Positions 53,379 through 64,000 of a DNA stretch of 64,000 nt are shown one piece after another. The translations under genes and the position numbers were made by a program. A model generated the notes under the pieces. It did no database searches. It saw only the letters and a program-made list of their open reading frames with translations, and had not been told where the DNA came from. The stretch is taken from NCBI GenBank assembly GCA_027475525.1, contig JAMWFC010000005.1, forward strand, positions 248,001 through 312,000. Direction: 5' to 3'. This stretch comes from Macrolepiota albuminosa. Taxonomy: Eukaryota; Basidiomycota; Agaricomycetes; Agaricales; Agaricaceae. Within the stretch, counting starts at the first letter, position 1, and each line of letters begins with the position of its first letter.

Positions 53379-56300
53379 TTATGCACGTTTTGCTAGCTGT
53401 TGAGAGCGTTTCACGCCCTGCAACTCTAGGTACCTGTCCATTGCTGCAAGGTCTTTGCAGTTCACTAGCGGTTTCCAGGTAGTATCACCTAGGCTCCACC
53501 TCACCTCGAATTCGAGGCTTCCCTTTGTCCACCAATGACCTATGAGGTCATCTACAAACCACTCCTGGTCATTGCCAGTTTCAAAGTCATACGGCTCCGG
53601 AGTTGCGTGATTAGGAAATAGTGCATCACTACTGGCCATATACGGTCGCAATAGCGACACATGAAACTTGGGCACTATCCTGCACGCTTGCAGCGCCTGG
53701 GGTAGTTCCAGCACGTAGTTAGACGTGCTCGGCTCCACCTCAAGGACCTTATATGGTCCAATCCACTTCAGACACAGCTTACTTGCCCTGCTTTTTGGCA
53801 GGTTCAAGTTCTTTGTCAAAAGGTATACTAGGCTCCCTTTCTCGATGTCTGGCTCATCATGTCTGCGATTATTTGCATGTTTGGTCTGCCATACATGCGA
53901 TTCTATAATCGCGTCATGGGCATCTGCCAGATTCCTCAGCGTGTTGCACGCAAACTGCTTTACTCCCACATGAATAACTTCGTCTGTACGAAGTTCACGA
54001 ATCATAGATGGCATGTAGCCATTGTTGAGTTCAAAGGGTGAATACCCTGTAGTTTCTGATATACTTGCGTCTATCGTGAATTCCACTAGGGGACATCTAT
54101 CCACCCAGTCCTTCTGATCAGGACATATGAACACTTGCAGGATTTGCGTGATATTTCTGTTTGCGTGCTCCGTTTGACCATCCGTTTGCGGATGAAACGA
54201 CGTTGACATGAGCAACTTTGCTCCCAGCAGTTTGTGCAACTCCTTCCACCATTTGGAAGTGAACTTAGTGTCTTGATCGCTTATGATTGAACTTGGCAGT
54301 CCATGGAGGCATACTATCTCCTTGAGATAGATCCATGACAAGTCTGACACTGTCATGGTGGTTCTCACCAGAATGAGATGGACCATACTGGTCATTCTGC
54401 AGATCACTACCCACAGGTAGTTAAAGCCTTTCGACTCAGGAAACGGACCTATAAAGTCCATCCCGATCGAATCCCAAGGTTTGACTGGTATCGGTAGTGA
54501 GTGAAGCTTTCCTGGTGGCTTCAATGTCGAGACTTTTGACTGTTGACATAGCTCGCATGTTGAGCAAAATTGGCTCGTTTCTTTGGCCATTTGTGGCCAC
54601 CAGTACCAGCATCGCACATAGTCCAGCGTTTTCTGAGTTCCAAAGTGGCCCACTACTCTATGGGCCTGGTCCAGGATAGTCGTAATCAACGACCTTTCCC
54701 AGGGAATGCAGATGACTTTGGACCCCATGGGTCTGGTAAGGTAGACAAGCTGCTGCTCCACCTTGAAGCGCGGATGCGCTTGGATATTGTTTAAAATCTC
54801 TAAGAAGAGATTATCATCCTTGTATCCTTGCTGGATACGTGTGCGGAATTGCACATTGCCTAAGTTGGCCGGTGCAGGCGTATGGTCCTGTGACTCCAGC
54901 GCTTGCTGGAGCGTCATATCAGTACCTCTCGTAGGCACCTCTTGCCTCATCTCTTCACTTGGCTGAGGGGCCTCATAATCCACTAGCACCTGGGCTTCGA
55001 TATCGCGAGTCTCTTGCTGCTTGTGCAGTCGCTTACTGCGACGTGTTTCCTGCGCTCGCATGGCATGTAGCTCGACCCTATGTTCCCTGATTTCGTGGAA
55101 CCAATGCAGAGGCAAATCTTCGCCCTCCGGGTCAATACATTTGTCTGCATGGACATAGTTATGCATGTCATGGACGTCATCTCGAGTATCACTCTCGAAG
55201 TATCGAGACAGGCAATCCGCAACTTTGTTCAATTCACCTTTTACATAGGTGATGTCGAACTGATACCGCGACATGTAATCAATCCAGCGACGTTGTCGCG
55301 GAGACAGGTGCACCTGAGTCTTGAAGAACTCTAGTGCTTTGTGATCCGTAATGATGTGGATCTTATACCCCATCAGTTTATCCTCCCATTTTAGGACGGC
55401 TTCCAGGATAGCGAGTGTTTCTAACTCGTGTACAGCATAATTCTGCTGAGCAGCAGTGAATTTACGGGACATAAATCCCGCTGGTCAGCAAGTCTGCCAT
55501 GTCTTACCCTGGCCAAACATGGCCCCAACCCCAGTCTTCGACGCATTGCATATGAGCCAGATGGGCTCGTTGATGCGTGGATCAATTGGCTGGATGACTG
55601 GCGTCTTTGCACATATGCACTTAATCATCTCAAAACACTGCTGATGCAGCGGTCTCCAGTGAAATGGTGACCTGTTCTGGGTCATGGCCATAAGTGGCCC
55701 AGTGTATGCAGTGATGTCTGGCAAGAAGTTGCCAATATAGTTCACCAGTCCAACAAATTGTTGGATATCATTATATGTGCATGGAGTACGCCACTCTCAG
55801 ATTTGGTCGAGCTTATCCATATCCGGATGAATGCCCTTCTTGTCAATGACGTGACCGAGACAATATATACTCGTTGCGTACAGCTCGCACTTCTTTCATT
55901 TGAGATAGAGACTGGCCTTCCATAGCCGTTCAAATACAACTCGTAGGTGCTGCTCATGCTCCTCAATGGAGTCAGAAAATATGAATATATCGTCTAAATA
56001 GACGTGCATGAACTTACTCGTAGGTGCTGCTCATGCTCCTCAATGGAGTCAGAAAATATGAATATATCGTCTAAATAGACGTGCATGAACTTTCCGATTA
56101 CATTTCAGAAGATTGAGGTCATTAACCTCTGAAATGTCGCCGGTGCATTACAATCACCAATCTGCATGATGTTACTCACAAACCTTCCCATCAGGGATAA
56201 GAACAGTGTCTTTGATATATCCTCTTTGTGGATGCGAACCTGTTCGTACGCATCTGTGAGGTCAATTTTTGACCTATACTTCGCTGTCGCGACATTTTCT

Positions 56301-57334
56301 TGTATCACTTCCTGATCTGGAAGAGGTGTTACATCCTTGACAGTATTATCATTGCGCTGCCATGCATCCAATGCAGTCCGTAACGTTCCATCCTTCTTGG
56401 GAATACACAGCAATGGTGCAGCTTGCACTGCTGGTCATGGTTCCCACCACTTTGCGTTTATGTATCTATTCATCTTTTCACGAAGTTGATCCTGAAGTGC
56501 TTGCGGGCAGCGAGGCAAATGATACTTGTACTGCTTGTTATCGTCAATGAGGTTGATCTCATGATTAACCTCCCGCCATGGAGGGAGCTCTTCCTTCGTT
56601 CCATTGACGATATCAGCAAACTCCAGTTGCCATTGCTGGCACAATCGAGGAATATCATCCTCTGTAAGGCTCACAGCCTTACCTTTTCCTTTGGCTACGC
56701 ATGCTATATGCAGTTGAACCTTTGGTTCAAATCGCTCCCGTAAGGCACGTATGTGCTCCTCTGTAAGATCCCCCGGATTCAACCGTACAACCAGTTGTTT
56801 CCTTGTCGTATTCACCAACGACTGCACACTTCTTGCTTTCAGCAAAAATCCGTCAAATATGATATCCAATGTTTTGGAAATCTCGTCCTCTCATGTGTGA
56901 CAGTACACTTCTCCCGTCTGGGTTGCCTGCCCACTTCCCATAGCCTGCATCACCATTGACGCTACCAACTCATTCCACTCCCGTGGCATTCATGGGTCAT
57001 ACGCCCATTGCACTCCTGGCCGAGGCACTGGTCAATCCATTAGCGACCTAGTGCTACCCACAGTTCCCATCGTACTGTATACCTTGTCCTTGACGAGATC
57101 CTCAACCTTCACTCGAGAGCTAGTCAGCTGGCATTCCAGCGACTCCACCACGCGTCTACCACGCTCATTCTTGCACTGTACAGCCTGTTTAGGCTTTCCA
57201 TTGGTACACCCAATCACATCCGGGTGCTTCCCCTTCTCCAGAGTTCCTTGAAACTCTTCCTCAGACATTAGTATAGCTGGCGAGTCTGCTGGCAGGCTTT
57301 TCGGTGGGACTTGTTTGTCCTCCACCTCCTGCAC
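53379..57334 (-). pseudogene. pol: Element C pol: reverse transcriptase, RNase H, integrase, chromodomain-like end
   Basis: 56435-57334 is a pol N-terminal region (LNPGDLTEEHIRALRERFEP, PPWREVNHEINLIDD). RT starts in 56105-56428 (PLLCIPKKDGTLRTALD, KYRSKIDLTDAYEQV). YLDD lies in a 77 bp duplicated stretch ([16 protein letters not shown]) and so appears twice. 55485-55745 gives the RT connection and RNase H start (NYIGNFLPDITAYTG), then TGA. 53379-55472 continues in frame: RNase H (HELETLAILEAVLKWEDKL, NKVADCLSRYF), integrase (H..H, C-x2-C in CSTCELCQQSK; MDFIGPFPES; SDQDTKFTSKWW; TDGQTEHANR), and a chromodomain-like end (LEFEVRWSLGDTTWKP). Integrase acidic residues are intact. The TGA at about 55485 fits a CGA to TGA change. 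Confidence 0.88.
55939..56092. repeat. 77 bp tandem duplication 16
   Basis: 55939-56015 repeated at 56016-56092. It doubles the YLDD active-site segment of element C RT and shifts the frame. Confidence 0.95.
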
Positions 57335-57358
57335 AGTTGCTCTCCTGCAACCATCTAG

Positions 57359-57862
57359 TCAGTTGCGTTCATCACACCGCTTTTCAGTTGCGCGATAGCG
57401 CCTTAAACGACCATCTGTGTCGTTCAACACGACTTTCTCTGCCTTCAAAGGCGTACCATTCACAACGACTCTGTCGTTCACAAAATCCAGCAACACCTTG
57501 TTCTTATGCATAAACGGCGTACCGATGATCATATCGTAGCAATCAAAATTTGCTATATCCACATATTCTTTTGTCGACGTTCCTGACGTCTTTATTCTCA
57601 CTTCTGCGCCAAACTGCACCATAGCACGACTCCCCACAGTCCCCAGCTGGAGCATCAATGGCTCCTCCAGTTCATAAACGCGAATTGCATTGACATGAGC
57701 AAACTGGGGCGTAATGCCCGTAGTGGTACTCCCCAAGTCCCACAACGTCCAGGCCGGATGTCCATTGACATCAACATACGTGACCAAGCACTCCTTCTCT
57801 TCAGGAGTATAGCGTGGCCGCTGCAACTTATTCGTTGCCTTCTGCAGGGTTACGCGTCTCAT
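57359..57862 (-). pseudogene. Element C protease, active-site Ser changed
   Basis: 167-residue frame with EKECLVTYVDVNGHPAWTLW followed by D-L-G-S-T, then TGITPQFAHVNAI and MIIGTPFMHKNKVLLDF. The retropepsin triad is normally Asp-Thr/Ser-Gly. The TTG here would be TCG before one C to T change; element X reads TCT at this place. The enzyme is probably inactive. It follows gag in a separate frame on the same strand. Confidence 0.8.
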
Positions 57863-58111
57863 TCAGATGCGCTGATCCCCACGGCACTCCGTCAGTGCAA
57901 ACAGGTGTTCCTCCTTGTCATCACAAGCATAGTAGTCACTGTTGTACACATCCCCTGCAACATATTCGTTGCCATCAATCTGGATGCTCTTGGCGTCATC
58001 CACTTCTAACTTGTCAGCCTCTACCTGCGGTTCTTCCTCTGCTTCTTCGACGATCTCATCGTCCTTGTCGTCACTGACGACATCGCTAGGTGCCGCAGCC
58101 GTATGGGCCGC

Positions 58112-60859
58112 TCAGATGTGTGCCTTAGGAGGGGCGGGACACTCTTTAGAGAAATGCCCACTCCTGCCACAATTGTACCATGCTGAGGGATCCCCGGCCA
58201 GCCTTCTCTGGGCCGCTCCTGGAAGCCCAGCAGTTTTGCCTGCTATATGCGGTACAGGCGCCACCACTCCTCTTGGTGCTACTTGATTCTGACCCAAAAA
58301 GGGTCGACTATCCTTCGCTGGCAATTGTCCAGCAGGCTTCGATCAAGGCCGTTGGCCTCCAGGGATTGACTTGCGGACAACAAATCGCGGATTGCAATTG
58401 TTCTCCATATCTGTCCGTTTGGCCAGGAAGGTTCCCACCTTCACTGCCTGACGGTTTACTGTTCCTCGGCATGAACTATGCTGCTCATAATGGTTTGCAG
58501 TCCGTGTCGACTGCTCATAATAGATGGCATACGCCAAGACTTTGGTCACAGTATTGACCTCCGGAGACAAATTATCATTGCATATTAATGCTCTCCTCAT
58601 GTCTGCAGGTATTCCATCCAGGAATGTCTTGCAGATAGTGTATTCGTCTGGATAGATGGCCATATTCTGTGCATGACCCACCAGGTCATCATAAAAGGTC
58701 TGGACGCCAGTCTTAGCGTCATACACCGCCTTTCTGAAGGCATCACAAGCTTCCTGCATTGTAGCAGCATTGACGAACCGATTATACAGTCCTATTAGGA
58801 CCTCTTTAAATATCCAATGCAATTTGTCGCGATTAATGTGGAGGACATGGCGACGGAACCAATTCTGAGCCTCTCCCTCCATAAATTCATGTAGCACAAA
58901 TATCCTCTCCTGGTCCATGTCGTCTCCACCATAGCAGCAGGCTGCGAGGTGGTAGCACACATCCATGGCCCAGTCCTCCAGTTGAGAGAACCTATGTCCT
59001 CCAGCGTATGCACGTATGTGCTTACCATCGGATTTACGGGGGCTTACCCCAGCAGGGAACTTAAATCTGACTCCAAGGGAGTCATCCACCAGACGAGTGA
59101 GGCGGTCATGCATATGATCCATATGGATCCTGACCGCTTCATTCATTCCCGGCATAGTTTCACGCAATTCATGAGGTGCAGGCATCAAAAATGCCCTGGG
59201 ACTGCGAAACAGGTGCTCATTGGCCACTCTTTCTGGCCATGGGGTGGGCTGTTGCCTCACTTGTTGCTCTGCTGGTAATCCACCAGCCTGCCTGCCACTA
59301 TCACGACGATTATTATCATCCCGATCGTCATTCCTACAATCATGGCCTCCACCGTCGTTATTGCAATGAATTGGCTCCCTCCTCTTGTAGTGGTCACTAC
59401 TATTATCACTACCACCTGGATTTCTGTCCGGTTCAGCAGTTCAAGCCATGAATTGTCGCTGCATCTCATCGACAGGCGTTACACCCTCACGCCCTTCAAA
59501 AACTACCCCTTGGTCGTCAATTAACAACTCACCATGATTGCGCAAGTCCTGGTTGCGTATCCTCTGGTAATTGACGTGTTCGTTCCAGTTGTCCACTAGG
59601 TGGATGTGTTGCACTACGCATTGTGGTCGCGTTCGCTCCTCAAGAATGTGGACTTCGTCCACCTCTTCCTTGATAGTAACTTGCTTATGAGGTGTCTTAA
59701 CCTCCTGCACTGCAAGTAGTGCTTCTGGCTCTACCGGAGTCGTCATCACAGTCTCCACCTCAGACAATGCCTTCTGAGGCACTCCGCTAACTATGCGTTG
59801 ACAGTTTGTGGCATTCTGATGCCGAACATAGTCTTGCTGAGACTCATTAGCCTGACAAGGCACATTGAGCAATTCCATTGTGTCTGCGATTAATGGCGCT
59901 CATCGGTGCACACTCATCTCACATTCTACCGAGTTGGCTGGAGTAGCCATTGAGACTGCTGACCCTCACGCTGCTTTGCGCTTAAGGTATTCCACTACTT
60001 CGAGTTCAAAGATGCACACAAACAATTCAATATATTCATTTGAATCTGCACGGGGTACATCGTGGCTCCTAGCAGCCAGCAACTGTAAGTGCTTTACTAC
60101 ATAGAGCTGCAGACGCTTTCACGTCGATTCCTTCACAACCGACGGATATCGGTCTAACACCAGCTGTAACTGGATAGACAAGGTCGAATGCGACCTTTTG
60201 CTTTCCTCATCATCTGAGGATTCCAGCTCGGACTCTAAGTCCATAACTCTCCTGAGGCCATCATGCCTCACTTGCGGCTGTTTGCCGGCCCGTCTGTGCA
60301 ACTCTGGAATTCCAGGCGCTGTTGACGCCTTGTCCAACCTTATGACATTGTTGTCCTCTCTACTGACCACTATTGCTGGTCCTTGCTTCTGTCCTTGTGT
60401 TGTCAACGATGACGGTCCCGGTTCAGTGGCAGCATCAGCCACATATTCCAAATGCCGTTCTGTAGGTGCAGTCCGGAATGGGGTGCTATGCATAAACGTG
60501 CTGCCTTGTACCATTTCTGAGTACTGGGTAACGTCCGGTTGACCCTCAGAGGGAGCTGAAGAGCTCTCGGGCAATACCGGATACATCAATGAAGGCATTT
60601 GGCTCGCTGGCAGCGACACTCCTGAGACTGCGGATCTCTCTCCTAGTCTACCACCAGGTCGTACAATGGACATCATCCGTGATACGGATAGCCCACCAGG
60701 CATTTCAAAGCTCACGCTAACATTGCAAGGAGTCTTTTTGTCCCACTTTGACAGAGGTTGATATGCTGACGCCGATTGCGTCTTCACAGCTTGAAGCACA
60801 GGTAGGTCACCTGTGTCTGCCGCTGGGAACAGAGAATCTGGATCAAGAGAGCCAGTCAT
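58112..60859 (-). pseudogene. gag: Element C gag
   Basis: ATG at 60859 (MTGSLDPDSLFPAAD). The N-terminal 246-residue frame is Ser/Pro-rich. 59441-59878 is a linker (NYQRIRNQDLRNHGELLIDD). 58343-59260 is the capsid (MNEAVRIHMDHMHDRLTRLV, FSQLEDWAMDVCYHLAACCY, GEAQNWFRRHVLH, VLIGLYNRFV, GHAQNMAIYPDEYTICK). 58112-58324 is the nucleocapsid with W-Y-N-C-G-R-S-G-H-F-S-K-E-C, where Trp stands for the first Cys of the C-x2-C-x4-H-x4-C knuckle; element X has a full knuckle. Stops between these frames break the protein. Confidence 0.82.
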
Positions 60860-60970
60860 GGAAGCACGTTTTTAACGTGATGCCAACAGAGAATCAAGAG
60901 GTTTTGATGAGAGTTGCCTAGTCGGTAACAAGCCTAGAGTCTAAAGCCAATAGCAGAAGATTTAAAAAAA

Positions 60971-61143
60971 TGTAACCTGAGTTACGAGTTAGAACTATCT
61001 TGTGTGTATCACACAGTGCTAAATCAGACCGCAGTATCTGATTTGACTAGTACGTAGAGTGAAAACAAGATGTTGTCTTATGTAATACTCTACTAAATGA
61101 TTATAGCATCGTTGACGCTGATAACATGGATGACTCCGTTACA
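60971..61143 (-). repeat. 5' LTR of element C
   Basis: 173 bp, same ends as 49735-49907, followed by GCCAT. On the minus strand the first bases after the LTR are a T-run (TTTTTTTAAATC), and no clear tRNA-type or self-type primer-binding site was found. Confidence 0.92.
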
Positions 61144-61351
61144 GCCATTGCGCATACATTGATACGTGACTCTGTCACTCAACGTTTCTGCCATGGGCAC
61201 ATGCAGCATCACGGATGCTTGAGCACGGTACTATTGTGCCCATCCAGACCTGACATATCTGTCCTAAGGTCTCGGTTACACATGTGTGGGGGCTCCTCAT
61301 GCCACCCTTGTCCTGCCGGAGTATAGAAAGTACTCACTGGTTTTGCTTCAG
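61144..61351 (-). pseudogene. Element X gag fragment between C and X2
   Basis: Minus strand QASVMLHVPMAETLSDRVTY then QCMRNG, matching VQHIHLVDNWNEHVNYQRIR of element C gag and running straight into the fragment at 49607-49734. Farther upstream the frame has a stop and fades. It is cut by the LTR at 61352, so the start of X gag should lie beyond X2. Confidence 0.75.
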
Positions 61352-61585
61352 TGTAACGAAGTTACAGGGATTGTGAGAGCTTAGGTTCACACTGCACAGA
61401 ATCAGACCAGTCCGGTCTATTGACTATGTAGTATAAACACAAAATAAGCTGCTTTGTAAGCAGCAGGTAAGACTAATTATATACTAATGTAAATAATATT
61501 ATATTATAATAAATATAATATAATATCTACTACTATACAGTAAGTAAAGCTATGTGGCGAGCGCCACATAGCGGACTATGCTACA
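61352..61585 (-). repeat. 3' LTR of element X2
   Basis: 234 bp, TGTAACGAAGTTACA at the left end and GACTATGCTACA at the right, on the plus strand. The left end is an inverted repeat (TGTAAC/GTTACA). A second inverted repeat has arms CTATGTGGCG and CGCCACATAG (61550-61571). The middle is AT-rich (61490-61535). It is followed by a polypurine tract (minus strand ATTGGGGGGTG, 61586-61596). The general plan equals family C LTRs although sequence differs. TTCAG precedes it and should recur after the other LTR outside the window. Confidence 0.8.
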
Positions 61586-61630
61586 CACCCCCCAATCAGA
61601 CTGAGCTACGGTCTTGAGATAATATGACGG

Positions 61631-63879
61631 TCAGGCCGTCGGTAAGTCTGGGACGGGGGCAATGGGAGAGTCCCCAGGCTCCCGGAATGGATTGGCAGTT
61701 GTGTTGTCCATGTCGTAGTCGAGGAGTTCATCCTCGGGTGCGGGCACGTAGGAGGTGCCCAAAGGCCCTGCTACTGGCAGGGAATCGTCATAGTCCCGGA
61801 GGGGGGACAGTGTGAGATTGGGGTCGATGGTTGACCCCGGGGCAGATAGTTGAGGATCAGGAAGATCCCCAGTGTCGGACGGGTACTGGCGCGTCCAGAT
61901 CTCGCAGGCATGAATGTCTTGCCCAATGAAGAGGTACATCCCCTTGGCAAGCGCGTCGTCGTATGCACGACGACTGTCCTGCTGCTGGAGCATCAGGCGT
62001 TGGCGATCACCAATGGTGGCCTCGCGCCACCCATCCCACTGAGGGATGGACTGGGGTGTACCGTAGTGGTCGAGGCGTTGTAGCCTCTCGTCGTCGATAG
62101 CAGCCGCCTCGTTGTAGAGCCAGCTGTTGCTGAAGAATAGATGGGCCAAGTAGGTGACCCCATAAGTGTATGCGTGGTCAGCCCAGCTGATCGGAATTTG
62201 ATTGTGAAGAAGGACACATAACGCATCCGAAGTGGTGAACACGGAAGCTGACGCTTCCGGGATGTCCACAGCCTGAACCTCAAAGTTAGGGTTGTCGGCG
62301 TGGAGGGGCACAAAGGCTTGCCCCGTAGCCGCCTCGTACTCAGCCACGGCCTCTTTGTAGAGGCCTGGCCTGGCGAAGACATAGGCCAGGTACTTGTGTA
62401 CCGTGGCCTTGGAGGGGCAGCTGGCGCTGAGGGCGCGTACAAGCGCAAACCCAAAGAGGCTGCGCCAATGAATGCGCATGGCTCGGTCCATACGTTGGAC
62501 GTCCCAGGACGTCCATAAAGGAGGGCGTATGAGCCCAGGTAGTCCAAAGCAAATGGTTGCTTTGGGTCAGGGGGGGTAAGGCCGATAAAGGCAATTTTCC
62601 CTCCCTCTTTGCGGCGATAGAGCCGCGACGGCACAATCATTCGCGGGACGTTCTCCCGCTCCTCTGGACTCGCGAAGGGTACCGCGATAGTCCTATACTC
62701 GACCTCGTTGAGTAGATGAGACATAGCTCTGTCTTGGGCCGTAGGGTGGCAGTTGAGCGCCACCCGCTTGAATTCGTTGAGCAAGAGGTAGCCCAACTGA
62801 CGCTGACAAAGCGGCGTAAACTGGTTGTTAACCAGTGCATGAAGTCTGCGGACTTCTCAAGGACTGCGGGGAAACTCACGAGGTGCTACTTGGTACACCT
62901 TACTGTTGTGGGGCATCACCGCGGCGTTGCCCTGTTTATCGTCCTCAAAGGACCTGGCTGCACGGGCTTCTTGCCCGACGAAGATGGTATTGGTCACTGG
63001 TGACCAATAGAATTGGGGAGCTAACCCCACGCCAAAGAATGAGTTTTGGCGCTCAATAGTGTGATCACGATAGATCACAACACCGAGTGCATCAGGGATG
63101 TGCCCGGTTTGGTCCTCAAGGAGGGCTGCTCCTCGCTTGGCGCTATCCTGCGCCCGACGTTCCATCTTGGCCCGTCGATTGCTGTTGCGCCGTTCACGTG
63201 CCATACGTTGTGCCGCCGTCTCGTGCGGCACAGGGGATTCTATACAAGCCTCTTCAGGCTCCTTGTACCAATCGTCGTCGGAGGGTGGGGAGGGCAGCCT
63301 CTCTGGCTCCGACTTCTCAGGTCGTGGGTCCATAGCCCACACACACCGCAGGAGTCGGGCTGGTGGGCCCTCTACCAGTATAGCAGGTAAAAAGGGGATG
63401 TTAGCCCCTGGGGCCCCTTTCAGGGCATCCTCGGGGAAGTGCACGTTGACGTATGTGTGCCCTTCCGGTTGCTTACTCCGACAATCCTTTCAGGGTTGTG
63501 AGGCCTTAGCCTCAGTGGGGCATGTGCTCACGCCCCTGGAACTCTGCTCCCCAGAGTGGGTGGTGGACACCACGGATACTGGTCGTGAAGACGCAACCTC
63601 AGACGCGCCACTGGCGAGGCACTGGATAAGCCGGGGGGCGGCTGGAGCAGGGACATCTTCATAGGGAAGAATGTCCCGTCCTAGGCCGGCCTCCCAGCCA
63701 GGGGCAGCAACGCTCGACTTAATCGAGCAGGAGGGCGCGTCCTCCACTCCTTGCCAACGCGCCCTTTTGCTGGAGTCGGTGTCCCAACTCAGGGGTGTAG
63801 TCTGCCACTTACGAGCGGCCGATAGGGCAAGAAGATCTGTTTTGCGCTGAGCGCGCATATGATCCATGTCGTCCATCAT
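61631..63879 (-). pseudogene. Element X2 ORF3, unknown function
   Basis: Minus strand in four overlapping frames. 63490-63879 is an N-terminal piece with a Lys/Arg-rich region. 62857-63444 is an acidic part (EKSEPERLPSPPSDDDW), a basic helix (ARERRNSNRRAKMERRAQ) and GHIPDALGVVIYRDHTIERQ. 61993-62879 holds LNEFKRVALNCHPTAQDR and FALDYLGSYALLYGRPG. 61631-62491 holds IHWRSLFGFALVRALSASC, ARPGLYKEAVAEYEAATG, WADHAYTYGVTYLAHLFF and DDERLQRLDHYGTPQSIPQW, ending in an acidic tail. Each conserved block has a partner in element C ORF3. Frame changes near 62860 and 62490 break it. No known domain is recognised. Confidence 0.7.
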
Positions 63880-64000
63880 CTGGCAGATGAGGACGACTGC
63901 CTCCGCATCGCGGAGGAATGATGACTAGCGCGCATATGATCCATGTCGTCCATCATCTGGCAGATGAGGACGACTGCCTCCGCATCGCGGAGGAATGATG
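63851..64000. repeat. 77 bp tandem duplication 17, at the window edge
   Basis: 63851-63927 (GCGCGCATATGATCC..) repeats from 63928 to the end of the window with the same spacing. Confidence 0.93.

Larger units (their letters stand above)
49735..61143 (-). mobile_element. Element C, full-length Ty3/Gypsy retrotransposon with a third ORF
   Basis: Flanked by TSD GCCAT (49730-49734 and 61144-61148) and two LTRs of 173 bp. Minus sense: gag 60859-58112, protease 57862-57359, pol 57334-53379 with a C-terminal chromodomain-like segment, then a same-strand ORF3 (53148-50276) and a polypurine tract before the 3' LTR. Inserted in element X gag, to which its own gag is related. Several stops and frame breaks make it inactive. 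Confidence 0.93.
61352..64000 (-). mobile_element. Element X2, C-like Ty3 retrotransposon, 3' part only
   Basis: 3' LTR, polypurine tract and ORF3 on the minus strand; pol, gag and 5' LTR would lie to the right of the window. The ORF3 blocks are homologous to those of element C in order but clearly diverged, so X2 is a separate lineage. Inserted into element X gag. Confidence 0.75.

Overview
This is a transposon-dense block of a fungal genome, most likely a basidiomycete of the Agaricomycetes type. The evidence is short (about 45-57 bp) GT..AG introns, chromodomain Ty3 elements, a DIRS-like tyrosine-recombinase retroelement and one fungal OTT_1508-type deaminase gene. The species cannot be named from sequence alone. 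No rRNA, tRNA or CRISPR array is visible. Almost everything is retroelement, much of it nested, and target-site duplications (TSDs) allow the order of insertion to be reconstructed.

Layout. 1-2432: 3'-truncated copy (Z1) of a spliced gene with a Zn2Cys6-like motif, plus its upstream region; the second copy (Z2) is at 31790-35568. 2433-11245: old, low-GC material: two diverged copies of a ~1.3-1.5 kb LTR (family B), an apparently intact deaminase gene (4497-5765, the only convincing host-type gene), and a decayed minus-strand Ty3 pol (family D). 11246-13780: a solo LTR of family A sitting in the leader of a broken plus-strand gag (family B). 14050-31790: a DIRS-like element (gag with two zinc knuckles, RT, RNase H, tyrosine recombinase), whose start codon was hit by full-length Ty3 chromovirus A1 (14255-25348, TSD ATATG) and by a second solo LTR (25402-26142, TSD CCTTT). 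35899-61351: a minus-strand Ty3 gag-pro remnant (X) split by chromovirus A2 (37703-49606, TSD TGGAG; itself carrying a solo LTR, TSD CCATG) and by element C (49735-61143, TSD GCCAT). 61352-64000: LTR and 3' part of another C-like element (X2), running off the window.

Biology. Family A is a Ty3/Gypsy chromovirus (gag, two tandem retropepsin domains, RT, RNase H, integrase, chromodomain). Its primer-binding site is complementary to its own predicted transcript start, pointing to Tf1-type self-priming. Between pol and the 3' LTR, on the opposite strand, both copies carry a spliced gene with a Zn2Cys6-like motif and a coiled coil. The unrelated gene Z, convergent with the DIRS-like element, has the same general plan. 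Elements C and X2 instead carry a same-strand third ORF after integrase, conserved between two diverged elements and not recognised.

Caution. Seventeen tandem duplications in unrelated sequence all have a period of exactly 77 bp. This looks like uncollapsed k-mer overlap from a short-read assembly, so several frameshifts in these elements are probably artificial. True decay is also visible, mainly CGA to TGA and other CpG transitions.
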